A stretch of DNA of 64,000 nucleotides, from assembly GCA_002205965.3 (NCBI GenBank), contig NADL03000596.1, positions 1,860,001 through 1,924,000 on the forward strand. Reading direction: 5' to 3'. The translations under genes were made by a program, and so were the position numbers. Of the stretch, positions 11,590-23,300 are shown one piece after another (within the stretch, counting starts at the first letter, position 1; every line of letters begins with the position of its first letter). The notes beneath the pieces were generated by a model that made no database searches, was not told the origin of the DNA, and saw only the letters and a program-made list of their open reading frames with translations. The DNA comes from Kappaphycus alvarezii. Taxonomy: Eukaryota; Rhodophyta; Florideophyceae; Gigartinales; Solieriaceae.

Positions 11590-12422
11590 TGCCGGTTCCG
11601 CTGTTTTTTCGCTTTTGTCTTGCGCTAGTTCGTAGTTTTTTAGAGATGTTTTTTGGGTTATTGAATTTTGGAAAAATTTTGCTGCCAGTTGTTACTGTAA
11701 GCAATATCTTATACTGTACTTGTGGGCTGGGTGCCAAGTACAGGAGTGTACCTGTGGGCTGGAGTGCCAGGTTTTCTAAACCCCATTGTTCTACGCATGT
11801 CGCGGTTACTAATTGGAGAACTAGGTAACCGGGAACTTGGGGGTGCAGCATAGTCTGTGTTCTCAAGGTTATTCTGTTCAGGTAGCGTGAAGGCCTCACG
11901 AAGCTGCGTAATCCTGTTCAGAATACTTAGACTGGACAGTTAGGCTTAATTAAGTTGCCTTAGTAAAGTCGTACTTCTGACCAAGTCCCCATTTGAGGGT
12001 CCCCTCACAGTGTTCCTATACAATCCTATTGCACTCGTTGGCTGTTAGCTAGGTGTACCGACTGGGTCACGGGTTCAGGTAACGTTTCATAGGGTTGACT
12101 TGGACTGGACTTGGCCTAAGGGGTACGTGCTCAGAACGGGTATTCTTTGGTTATTCGCTAGCTTAAAGTCGGCTTGAGAGGCTTTCCTATAGGGTAAGGA
12201 CACCGATCGCGGTCTACGTAGTGGACAGGTGGGGATATCCCGAACAGATTGCTGAGCCACACCGTGGTGTAGGTGTGATAAAAGCTGCTGGTGAGTCACT
12301 CTCTCCGCGGGTAGGGAGCCAACCCGTCGTCCAGGGACGAATCCCTTGCAGATTTCAATTTCAAGTGCTTGTATTCAAGTTTAGGTGTTGGTGTAAATCT
12401 TTAAGTAAGAGGTTTGTTGAAC
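11590..12422 (+). other. Retrotransposon leader
   Basis: Untranslated stretch between primer binding site and Gag. No open frame of note. It should hold the packaging signal, which cannot be recognised by eye. Confidence 0.5.
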
Positions 12423-13103
12423 ATGCCTTTCTCCAAACCAAATAAGCCTGTGTTGTTCGATGGGACTGGAGATGCGTTGACGGTTCGGTCATGGTTGCAT
12501 TCAGTCGAAAAGTACCTGACACTTATTCAGGTGGGCCATGAAGAAGTCATCAGTGCCCAGAATGCTATCGACTTTGCTTCGACATTCATGACCGGAACTG
12601 CCGCAAACTGGTGGTATAAAGTTGTGTCCAAGAATGCTGTTCCGCCTACATGGGAAGCTTTCAAACTCCTTGTTGAGGCAGAGTTTGTCCCCCAGGACAG
12701 TGTCATTCGAGCTCGCGACAAGCTTACCAAGATCCGCCAGAAAACAACTGTGGCAGCGTACCTCTCGGAGTTCAGGAATTTGGTTATCAATATTCCCGGT
12801 ATCAGCGAGTCGGAAAAATTGGCGCGGTTCTGTGAAGGTCTCATACCCCACATTCCGTTAGAGGTTCGTAAAGGGAACCCATCCAAGTTTGAAGCTGCGA
12901 GTACCATTGCTCTTAAAGTTGATGGAGCATTTTACGGTGCAGGGTTCTGCACTGGCAGAGGTTCATTTCAAACCAATCGAAATGCCTCAGGTCTTACGCC
13001 GATGGAGATCGGAAACCTGGAACGTAAAAACGATGGGCAGGCTCAGAAAGACTTGATGGAGAACCGATGCTTTACGTGCCATAAGGTGGGATGTAAACCT
13101 TGA
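12423..13103 (+). pseudogene. gag: Gag polyprotein of Ty3/gypsy element
   Basis: ATG at 12423 (MPFSKPNKPVLFDG). The capsid-like retrotransposon Gag domain is clear from WLHSVEKYL, through TGTAANWWYKVV, to VAAYLSEFRNLV and CEGLIPHIPLEV. A nucleocapsid knuckle begins near the end (CFTCHKVGCKP) but a TGA at 13101-13103 interrupts it. The same frame continues with KHRKGNGHKG to a later stop. A Trp codon (TGG) was probably lost to TGA. The Cys/His order (CX2CX4C, then H) differs from the standard CX2CX4HX4C. Confidence 0.85.
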
Positions 13104-13194
13104 AAACACAGAAAAGGAAACGGCCATAAAGGTAGCAGGGGTGGTACTCGCATAGTGGCGAACAATACACAAGCAGGACACAGTAATGATTTGA

Positions 13195-16100
13195 ATGGCT
13201 TTGACTCGAAAACTAGTTGGTCCACCAGACTTAGTGAACACTCAGGTGAGACCAGTAGTGAGTGTGAACAGATGTCCCAATGAGCAGAGTGAAACTGTGG
13301 TGGACATCACCGGAGCTAAATTCTCAGAGGACAGGAAAAAGTCGAGAATCTCCGAAGCCGAATCTAATGGAATCAGGTCTAGTCATGATGACAGCATCCC
13401 CACTGATGGACCTATACCAGTGGAGCCTTTGTTAGTACTTGAAGTTAGACTGAATAGAATAGCAGTCAAAGTACTAAAGGACGATGGATGCAATATAAAC
13501 GTGGTTTCAGCCGAGTTCCTGAAGCGAAATAGGAACTTGTTTGAGATTCGGCGTGAACGAGTCATTTTTTGCTATTCACGGAAGGGAGTTACTGAAGAAG
13601 TATCTGAGGTCATTTCCAACGGAACTATTATGTTAGGCGAACATACATATACTTGTAGTTGGGCTGTGTCCCAAACCAGGTATGATGTTCTGTTGGGAAT
13701 GCCGTGCCATGTTGCCCACAATCCACGTGTCGATTATCGGAAACGTATTTTGATGGTGAAAAATGCTTCCATTGATTGATTGATCCAGATAATGAAAACC
13801 GTGTTGATGTGTCCAATTTGGGAGTGAAGAAATTTAGGCGAATGCTGAGGCATGGGGGTGACTTCGAAGTATTTCAGTTATTTGAAGTTCACAGTATGAG
13901 AGGATTGACAGATTCAAAGTTCGATGGAAGACTGAGCAGATTACTGGATAATTTTAAACAGGTCTTTCAGGATGAATTGCCAAGAGGGCTTCCTCCGATT
14001 CGATCAGTTGATCATGAGATCAAAGTGGAGGAAGGAGCAAAGGCACCTTATCCACCTTTATTACAGTTGTCTTCATCCGAACTTAGGGCAGCAAAAGAGT
14101 ACGTTGAGTCTCTCTTGAGGAAATGGAAGATCAGGTCCAGTAAATCGCCATATGGAGCACCACTTTTCTTTGTGAAAGGAAAGGATGGAAAACTTAGATT
14201 TGTTGTCGATTATCGCTCTTTGAATCGCATCACAAAAAGAGTAATGCTCCAATCCCCTGTTCTGATGAAATGTTCGATCGACTTGGAGATGCGAGATTTT
14301 TCTCCAAGCTTGATCTGAAAACGGGATTCCATCAGATCAGGGTGAATCCAGAGGAAATCGAAAAGACTGCGTTCAATACAAAGTATGGGCAATTTGAATA
14401 TCTTGTATATGCCGATGGGACTTTGCAACGCTCCTGGTACGTTCCAAACTTTGATGAAAAAGGTCTTCTACGATTTCATCAATGTCTTCTTGGTTGCCTA
14501 TATGGATGATCTTCTTATATTCAGTAAGAATGAGGAAGAAATTACGAACATCTGGAAATTGTATTAAAGAGACTTAAGCATCACAAGTTGTACATCTCTC
14601 CGAAGAAATCTCTTTCTTTCAGACTGAGCTGGAGTTTTTGGGTTTAATAGTCGGGAAGGACGGCATTCGTGTCAATCCTGAGAAGGTCGAAGTCTTACAA
14701 ACTTGGCCGAAACCTGAATCTCTAACGGAGTTGAGAAGTTCCGTAGGTCTAATACAGTTTTTCCATAGGTTCATTCCGAAGATCTCTGCAATTGCTGCAG
14801 CTCTCACAGATCTGACAAAGAAAGGTCGAGGTATAGGGAAATGGGGTCAACAGTGTGATGAAGCTTTCCAGAAGCTAAAGAAAGCGATGATATTGGCTCC
14901 AATTTTAGTCGCTCCTAATTGGAAAAGTCCATTTCGTGGTCATGTAGATGCTTCACAGCTCGCTTTCGGTGGAACTCTAACACATTGGATGAGAATGGAA
15001 AGGATCGTTTAATTTCTTTCTATTCAAAGAATCTTTCCCCAACTGAGTCGGACTACACTGCAAATGACAGAGAGCTTCTGGTTTTGATTAATTTTCTGGG
15101 AAGATTCAGATGCTATCTTGAAGGTTCTGAATTTGAGATTTTCACAGACAGCCAGGTGCTTAAGAGCTTCTTCACAAAACCGAGACGGAGTCGGAAAGAA
15201 GCACGTTGGTTGGAAACTCTCGGTAACTTCGGAATCTTTCCCATCACACTGTAGCCTGGAAGAATTCACTCCTTAGGAGACGCATTATCACGAGCTCCAC
15301 ACGTGACGAGAGGAGATCATGACCTCTCAGTGAATGACGTTGAAGTTCCCTACCTTGATGTTGATAAGATCATTCCTCGGTATGATGACGACCAGTTCTT
15401 TGGTACAGTGGTAAAATCCATGGAAGCAGAGTGGCCTGAGGATACGGTTCAGAAGCAGAAACTTGAAAGAATTCTGCCGATGTTCCGAAAAGGTGGTTCG
15501 AGGCTGTTTTACAATGGAAATTTGTGCGTACCAAGAAGGTCAGTTTCGGATATTTTGCAAATTGCTCATGACTCGAAATTTGATGTACATTTTAAATTTG
15601 CGAAGACACTGTCCAGATTAGATAACTTCCATTGGAAACATAAGAGCCGGGATGTTCGAAAATATTGTGAAGGATGTCTCACGTGTCAGCAGTATAAGGA
15701 CTCTAATCAATAAAATTTGACTGATCCAATGTCACTAGAATTGCCTGACCGCAGATAGGGATCATTAGCTACGGATTTATTGTGAGGCTACCCCTGACGA
15801 GGAGCGGTCATGATGCGATAACGACTTGGGTTGATCGACTTACTCGTCGAATCCATTTTCTGAAATCTAAAACATCAGATACTGCTGAGGACACGGCTCG
15901 AGACTTCTTCGCGAACATCTTCAAGAACCACTTGTTGCCGGATGATGTGACTTCAGATATGGATAGCAAGTTCATTTCAAAGTTTTGGAAGACACTGATG
16001 AATCTTTGTGGGGTGAAATTAAGAATGTCTACAAGTAGACACCCACAAACAGATGGCGCTTCCGAGATTATGAATAGGATGATCGAGAACTATCTCCGTT

Positions 16101-16870
16101 GCTATTTCTCGTATCATCAGGATGACTGGGATGAACTGCTTTCTTCTGCAGAATTTGCATACAACTCGGCTGTGAGCGATGATCTGGGTATGTCACCATT
16201 TGAGCTGGACTTAGGATGGACACTTAAATCGCCATTGGACTTCTTGGCTAGCAGCAGCATACCTCTTCAGAGTTAGGAAGGCTTTCGTGCCAAGCTCAAG
16301 ATTTCTCTTGAGGATGCGCAATTTGCCTACAAAGTGGCAAAAGCTCGGCAAGCTGCATGTGCTTCAAGGCGATACAAGGTTCCAGATTATAAAGTCGGTT
16401 CGAAGCTATGGATCAATCGTTCGTTGTTTACAGATGTTTATTCTAGATCCCAGAATTCTAAAAAGCTTGGTGCGCGCAGATATGGGCCATTTGTGGATAA
16501 GGAGCTAATTGGTAAGAATGCTGTTCGACTGGATCTCCCTGCTCATTTTAGAATCCATCCAGTCATTCATATCATTCACACCACACCACATTTGGAGGAG
16601 CCCGATGACATTTCTTTACCCATTCCTCCTGCACCTGCACCGCTTTAACTGCCTGGTGGACCAAAACAGGAAGTTGAGGTTATCTTGGATCACAAAAAGA
16701 TTAAAAGTGGTTACAATTTCTTGGTTCTGATGCGTGGAGTGCCACATTATGAGGCGTAGTGGCAACCAACGAAGGACTTTGTTGATGTTACGGAAGATTG
16801 ATCTGCTGTAGTAAGGGATGCTTTACAAGAGTATATTCGGAAACATAATATACTCCCGCAGTATCATTGA
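13195..16870 (+). pseudogene. pol: Pol: protease, RT, RNase H, integrase, chromodomain; multiply interrupted
   Basis: Protease region 13195-13779 has LKDDGCNINVVS where DSG/DTG is usual. RT spans ~13776-14567 with KDGKLRFVVDYRSLN, SKLDLKTGFHQI, MGLCNAPGTFQ and the catalytic YMDD. The connection and RNase H follow (~14590-15254: LGLIVGKDGI, HVDASQLAFGG, FTDSQVL). Integrase has a His/Cys zinc module (~15560-15700, ending CEGCLTCQQ) and a DDE core (15782-16276: TTWVDRLTRRIHF, SDMDSKFISKFW, HPQTDGASEIMNR). The chromodomain lies at 16661-16870 (VEVILDHKKIKSGYNFLVLM, then YEA, a stop, and WQPTKDFVD). Frameshifts occur in both directions plus stops (for example the TAG inside the chromodomain), so this is real decay, not only missing bases. 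Confidence 0.9.
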
Positions 16871-16888
16871 CGAGGAAGTCAATAGCCC

Positions 16889-16902
16889 GGGGGAGGGAAT
16901 AG
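16889..16902 (+). promoter_or_regulatory. Polypurine tract
   Basis: A G/A-rich run (GGGGGAGGGAATAG) abuts the 3' LTR start at 16903, the expected site for plus-strand DNA priming. Confidence 0.75.
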
Positions 16903-17377
16903 TGTAACAATGTCTCTGTTACACCACTGTGTGATAGAGACTTGTTCGCTGTCGCTATTCCAATTCTCTATTACACAGTGGTGTAACAGAGAAAGTGCAT
17001 CACTCTTGGAAGAATCTAGAAGCTGTATGTAACCGGGTAGCGGTTTTATTGCTGAGTATTTATTTTCTCTACAGTATTCTTATTTGACGTGGAGGCCCAC
17101 GTCATCGTCTTTTTTATGTTCTAGATAGTACTGTTATTTAGTTACAGTTCTACTTTCTAGTTACAGCTCCACTTTCTAGTGTTTATTACTGCGCTGGCAC
17201 AACTCTGAGAGTTGTTTAGAAGAGCTGTCGTACTGTCTATAAAAAGGGGGCTCATCTTGATTCTCATGGGAATCCAGGTACACTCCATACACCCTTTGCC
17301 CCCAACTTTCTGAAACCCACTACCATCGTCTCTAGTGTTCCTTTAGCAGAAACCAGGCTGCCTCCCTCTCTGTTTCA
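16903..17377 (+). repeat. 3' LTR
   Basis: 475 bp copy of the 5' LTR, beginning TGTAACAATG and ending TGTTTCA. Three of the few differences from the 5' copy fall within the inverted-repeat segment. Confidence 0.95.
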
Positions 17378-20300
17378 CGGGTGCGATCTTTCCTTATGCA
17401 AATGCACGCTGCGGCGAACGTTTCGCCCAACGCAGCACTCCTTACGGCTGATCTTACGCCACCCTTTTCAGATAGTTCCGCCTGACTCTGTCTCCTCAGA
17501 TCCTCCAATGCACAGACCTGCCCCCCGTGTCCCGGGAAATAGCCGCCCTACATCTCTAATCAGTAAAGAACGTCAAATTATTCAGCCCCCTGCGCAAAAT
17601 CTCTGACAAGTACCATTATGAAATCAATAGGCTCACTAAACTTACGAACGACTGCAGTGGTCCTCGATTTATCGATGCTGGATGTACCATTTCCTCAGCC
17701 GCCACACGGATAGATTAGGCTGCCATGATTCCAGATCCGTTAATCGACAACGCCTTCAATGTTTTCATGTTGACTTTCTAGTTCAATTTTGTTGCCTAGA
17801 TACGCTTGTCCTCATTGTACAGTAAAATGTGAAGTGTTCCGCAATGTGCGCACAACTAGATGAGACAATACATTTTCATATCGGAGCTCTAGAGGGAAAG
17901 AGAGAAAAGAAGTCTCATTTACAGGGAATTAGGCCATTTGCAGATCGTACCTATTTCGCTTTATCCAAGTGATTTTAGGGGATAAATCTAACCTTTGATG
18001 GATTCTACGGATATACATAAACTAAAGCTTCCCAAAGGGACAAATTCAGAGAAAATTCACATCCTATTCCCAAAGAATGTTTATGTTTTAACAATTTAAT
18101 GGGGGTTCTTACGAAACCATGTTTGGAGGAACCCTGTAATTGTATTGCTCACCATTTTCGAGAAAAACTTCCTGGACTGGCATGGATTTTGATATTATTT
18201 GGGGATGCCTGCAGCAAGCAACTGCGCTGAAAGGTATTTAGCGAAGTAAGTATTCCATGTTTGCTTGAGGCGGTACTGGTTCATGCAATCGACTGCTTAG
18301 ATCAGTTAGGAGTATCAGAATCCAGGCTTTATTGTTCTTTTCTAACCAGAAAATCATCTGAATTTCGCTAAGGAACTGATATCATCTCCCAGCTGATTGT
18401 TTGAAATTCGGGGGAAAATAGGGGCTGTGTTTACTGTCAGACTTTGGATGACTGAGAACCGGTGTAGTTTCTATGTTGAAAGTTCGTGGGAACACAAGGG
18501 GTTCATTTACTGTAACCTATACCCAATAAAATTGTGTAGTTGTGTGCATGTACATGGAAAAGCGGTGCTGTGATGCTTTTGGGATTTCACAGCACTTCAG
18601 AGATGAAGCGGCACGATCGGTCGTCAACAGAGCACTGAACCAATACTCCAGGAGAAAATTTCGAGTGTTTTACTCTTGGAAGATGTATTCGACTCTAGGA
18701 TGAGGGCCATTCTCCTTCAACGATGGGCTGCGTTTATTGTCAACTCCAACGCGGCCTGCTTGTTAATTGGACTAGCAGCTACTTTTTAGTTGGCAGAAAC
18801 ACTCCATTATTCGCCCGCCATTTAGGCACGCGAGTGTCATTACCCATTATCCTGAACACGCCTAGCATGCACCGGGGGATAGCTGAACCGCACTTTTCAA
18901 ATATTAAAGAACTAAATCGATTGCCTTATTCGTACTGTGGATACTGAATGAAAATTTGAACGCAAGCTCATAAGACGCCCAATGATCGCTCCACTCGTAG
19001 GAAACCAACCACACTAGCCACTGATTCTTCACAATAAAAACCACCCTCACCTCCCTTTAGATATAGTTTTACCAATAAATTTGAAAACAAGTTCAAATGG
19101 CGATTCTACCAATTGTTTCCACCTCTCATTTCTCGATGTGGTTACCTCGCGGGTGACAGCCTTTCGAGTTTCCTACCAGCAATTGTTGGTGTGCAGAGTA
19201 GAGCTGGTAGAAAACAAGAAGTGTAGAATGGCGTACAAAATAAAACGTGATGATTTTAAAGCGCATGCCTCTTCCCATTTAAGGCCGTTCTAGCACCACA
19301 TTTTACGAAATAAATTACGTATACACTGTTATCCGGTATCGCCATATCCCTCACTCCAACAGCAACGACAATACATGGAATAAGATATGGGCAATCGTTG
19401 ATTACACATGGGCAAATGGATCATGTTTACCAGCCTCAAGCTCTGCTCCACTCTCCACCTGACGGTAAAGACGCTCAACCCCGGTCACAAGTCTCGCATC
19501 CGCGACGACATGGCACAAACTTGCAGTCTCATGACGAGTCCAACTTGGTTCACACCTGCGAACTGCCTCCATCTGCGAACTGCCTCCACCCGTAAGAAAA
19601 TCCCTGCAACAAGCAAAGTAATTCCGACTTTGATAAAAATAACACTTTACTAAGCACCGTAGTTGAACCTGATACTTGTCTCGTTGTTGCTACTTCCCAC
19701 CTTTTCCCGCCCTCCTTGACAGTCACGAGTTGTCGCCCCTTTTATCCCCACCAAATCACACACTCGTGGAATCAAGATGCGACAAAAAGAGTTCGTTTTG
19801 ACTACCTAGGGCAAACTACTCAGACGTGTACACGGTGAACTGCAATGACTTCTAAGACCCTTAACGATTGCGGTTCTGTTCAAAAGTGCGTAGTGATAGA
19901 GATTAACAACCCAAAATAAACCTCGTGAAGTATCTGAGGATCGAACCGGCAACACCCAAAACAATTGAGTGATTAAAAAAACATGCCCAAGCCAACTTGA
20001 CTATATCTGCTTTCTGGCAACAAAATAATATAAAAATATAAATGTAAAGTGCACATGTCAACATGCGACTCGAGAAATTGAATGAGTAAATATTTCTCTC
20101 GCCCTGGCTCTCCACAGCCCGAGTGGCCTTCAATTGGAAAGAGAAATCAACTTTCCTTTCTGCTTACCGTTTTGCTACGAGATTCATTATCTTTGGAATG
20201 TCCAGAAGACCAGATTTTCAAGCCGTTCACAAAGTATGAAATTTCTGCCCGAGTCGAACAGATCTACACGGCGCAGAAAGCCTACAAAATGGCTTGAGAG

Positions 20301-23300
20301 AAGCTACAGGGCTTAATAAAGGCTAAGGGGCTGCAAATATGAAGGTGCCACTCGGCACGGAGACAGCACCATAATTGTTGGAAGTGACAGCAGACGAATC
20401 AAGTGACGAAACTTCGCGTGAGTTGCAATCGTTGGGAGGATACACAATAGATTCGGTGGGGGGAGAGGGAGGTTGAGTCCCTGCTAGAGCCCAGGGAGGG
20501 GCCAGTGGTTGCTGATTACTAATTGCAGATGGGGAAAGTGGATAAAGAGAGAACGAGATATCTGCGGTTTGGATGTGTTTTTTCTCAGCCGTGAGTATTC
20601 TTCTTCAGCAAGTGCCCAATTGGAAATGATGAAATATTGTGACTATCAGTAGAACCTAGATTTAGTTGACTTTCAATCTGGCATACCTTGTTCGGAGGTT
20701 GAGACTCGCAGCATGGCTCTGCAGGTCTCTCAAAAATTTATGGGTCTAAATAAGGTATGGCCAATGAGAGGCGTCCAAATCCCTGAAAAATGACCATGCT
20801 CTTACTTTCATAACTTACTAAATTTTGTTGGAAAGATGCGAAAAAGCTCAAAAGAGGTATATATTTATATTTCAGACCATTATTATCAAAGAAAAAATAT
20901 AAAAGCAGAGATTCTTTACGTAGTAACGTTTGGCATTAAAAGTCCCATGGAGATATTAAAAATGACAGTTGAGGGTCATAATTTCTGGTTCCTGAACAAG
21001 ACAATTAGTTAAAAATCAATTTTAAAACTCCATGTTCCCCCCTTTCAGCAGAAGTACTTTAAAAAAAATTCGCGTCTCTGAAATCTGCAAGGTCGGTATT
21101 ACTGCATCTCCATGAGATTCTATAAACATCTCCGTTTCGGAACTCAAACCTTACACAACCAACCTCACCATGAATTGATTTCTCAATTGAGTTTTTCGGA
21201 GTAGAGAAGAAGAAATATTTCGAGTCTACACAAAAATATGTATAACTTTACATCGATTCCATGTTGGTCTGAATACGCAAGTTTAACTGTCTTACCATTA
21301 TTAATGCCTTTGACGGAGACCGGTACTTCACCCAAAGGCACGTTCTTGACTTCCTTAATTTCAATGTATTATTTAGCATTATTCTTCGTATATCAAATCA
21401 GTAGAACAGTTATGAAACCGATGTGACCACACTCATCCACACGAGATGCGTCTAGTTTTAATTCTGTTCGCGAAAGCTAAAATCTTAAAATACGTATAAT
21501 TGTAACAATTACCTCTTGATGGTTTATCGATGCGGAATTGTCGAAAATGAATACATTTTAAGCGAATAAAAAATCGAGAGATGTACGGATATTGAATATT
21601 TTCATTGCTTTCCTTACAGATCCAGAGAAATATGATACAAAATAAAGTTCGGCGGTTACATTTTTTTTGCCCTATTTCTTCGAGTTCAACCTTCTCAAAT
21701 CAGCGCAAATCCTATTCTCAATTTCAGGTTCGAGTTCCTTCAAATCAAATTTTCGCTGGGCTCAAGTATCCGTCTGTTATTGAATCCCAGAGGAATATAG
21801 TAACATGCAAATTGATAATTACATATAATATACGCACGTAAAATAAATTTTGATCACCCTATGCAACTTGCTTGGTTATCTTTTGTACATAAGGTTTGAT
21901 TAAATATACTTTATTGGCGCGCCGGGGGAGAAAAATTAAGAAAATGAATCAAAATGGGTCCTGTAGAAAAGTTACGATCAGTGGAGTAAAAACTATGAAT
22001 TTTTTGATAACATGACCTAAATCATGTACCCTCGTTTACTAGTGTATGAAGCGATTGAGAACATCAGAAATATGAATATTGCTTAACTATTTAGTACAAA
22101 ACATAAGAAAGCAGAAAAAATCTGTACAGAGCTTCAGAAAGGCGTAAAACGCTGTTTCGTTAAAGTAAACAAGAAAATACGCAAACTGAGGATTGCGCTG
22201 TGTGCCTATGGAAAATTTATCTTTCGAAAATATTTAAACCCTTTATATTCTTTCTAAAAATCTAAACGCGATTTAAAATTAAAATATTCATCCCTTGCAG
22301 GTGTTAAATTCAATATATTGTAATTTCTTCCCATCTATTCGTAATTTCCATAGCTTTTTTCATAATTTATTATGTAATTTTGAATAAATAAGAAGTATTT
22401 TACTTAAAGAAAAATATGTCACATTATCAAGTGGAACATTTCTTTTCCACACAACATCTCAGTAAAGTATCTGACCGCAAATTGATGATTCTTACAGTAT
22501 TGAAAAACATGAAAACCCTTTTTTGGGATATCAAACAGCCAAATATTGCGGTTTCAAGGACTGCTGCTCAATTTTATGATCACCTCCATCGTGTTTGGAG
22601 TATTAAAATGATTTGAAAAGGAAATAAAATATAGAATTCTTCAGTGAATACTAATTTCAGCTATGAAAATATTTAACAGAAGTTATACAACGATGATATC
22701 GAAACTAGATATGAAGACTAATTTCGTACTTCAGTACCTCTAATTAGTAGTAAAATTACTTTTAACTTATCTATGTGAAACAAGAGACGATATAGGATGG
22801 CTCTGAAATTAAGTTTGACTAATAAGGACCACTAAAAGGCTTTGAAAAACTAGAAAATGTGTTTCTGGTGGGAGTAAAGATGAATTGAACGTTCATGATT
22901 TCATGAAAATATTTTTTGGAGGCGGAGATTGATATGATCAAACATTCGTAGCCCGAATCCGATTCACAAAAATTTATAACCAGACTAGTTCTGCAACAGT
23001 TCTAGTGCACTGGAGATTGATATTTCTCTCTACTCAATTAGTTATAAACATATTAGTTATAAACATATCTACTATGTTTATGTAACCTTTAAAGTAAGAA
23101 ACAACAAATTATTGCACTTAATGCTAGCCTTGGCTTCTACAGTGTTATAAGGAATATCATATATGAGTAGAGAACTTCTAACAGCTAATAGACACTGGCT
23201 GAAAATTTGGCATGGTTTAAATTGAACGCTATTAATTTCCTCAGAAATGGTTGAAATGGTTCATTGGTGAATATTCTATTTTATATCCCTTTTGATGACG

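Larger units (their letters stand above)
11100..17377 (+). mobile_element. Chromodomain Ty3/gypsy LTR retrotransposon (chromovirus), defective
   Basis: A complete element: 5' LTR (11100-11573), primer binding site, gag, protease, reverse transcriptase, RNase H, integrase, chromodomain, polypurine tract and 3' LTR (16903-17377). The order protease-RT-RNaseH-integrase is that of Ty3/gypsy, and the C-terminal chromodomain places it with the chromoviruses. The LTRs differ at about four substitutions and one indel, so insertion is recent. The coding region nevertheless has several stops and shifts in both directions, so this copy is not autonomous. Five-base flanks are GCGGT and CGGGT, which is not a convincing target-site duplication. 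Confidence 0.93.

Noticed and set aside
11095-17382. Target-site duplication of the Ty3 element
   Set aside because: Left flank GCGGT and right flank CGGGT share only three of five positions; not convincing.
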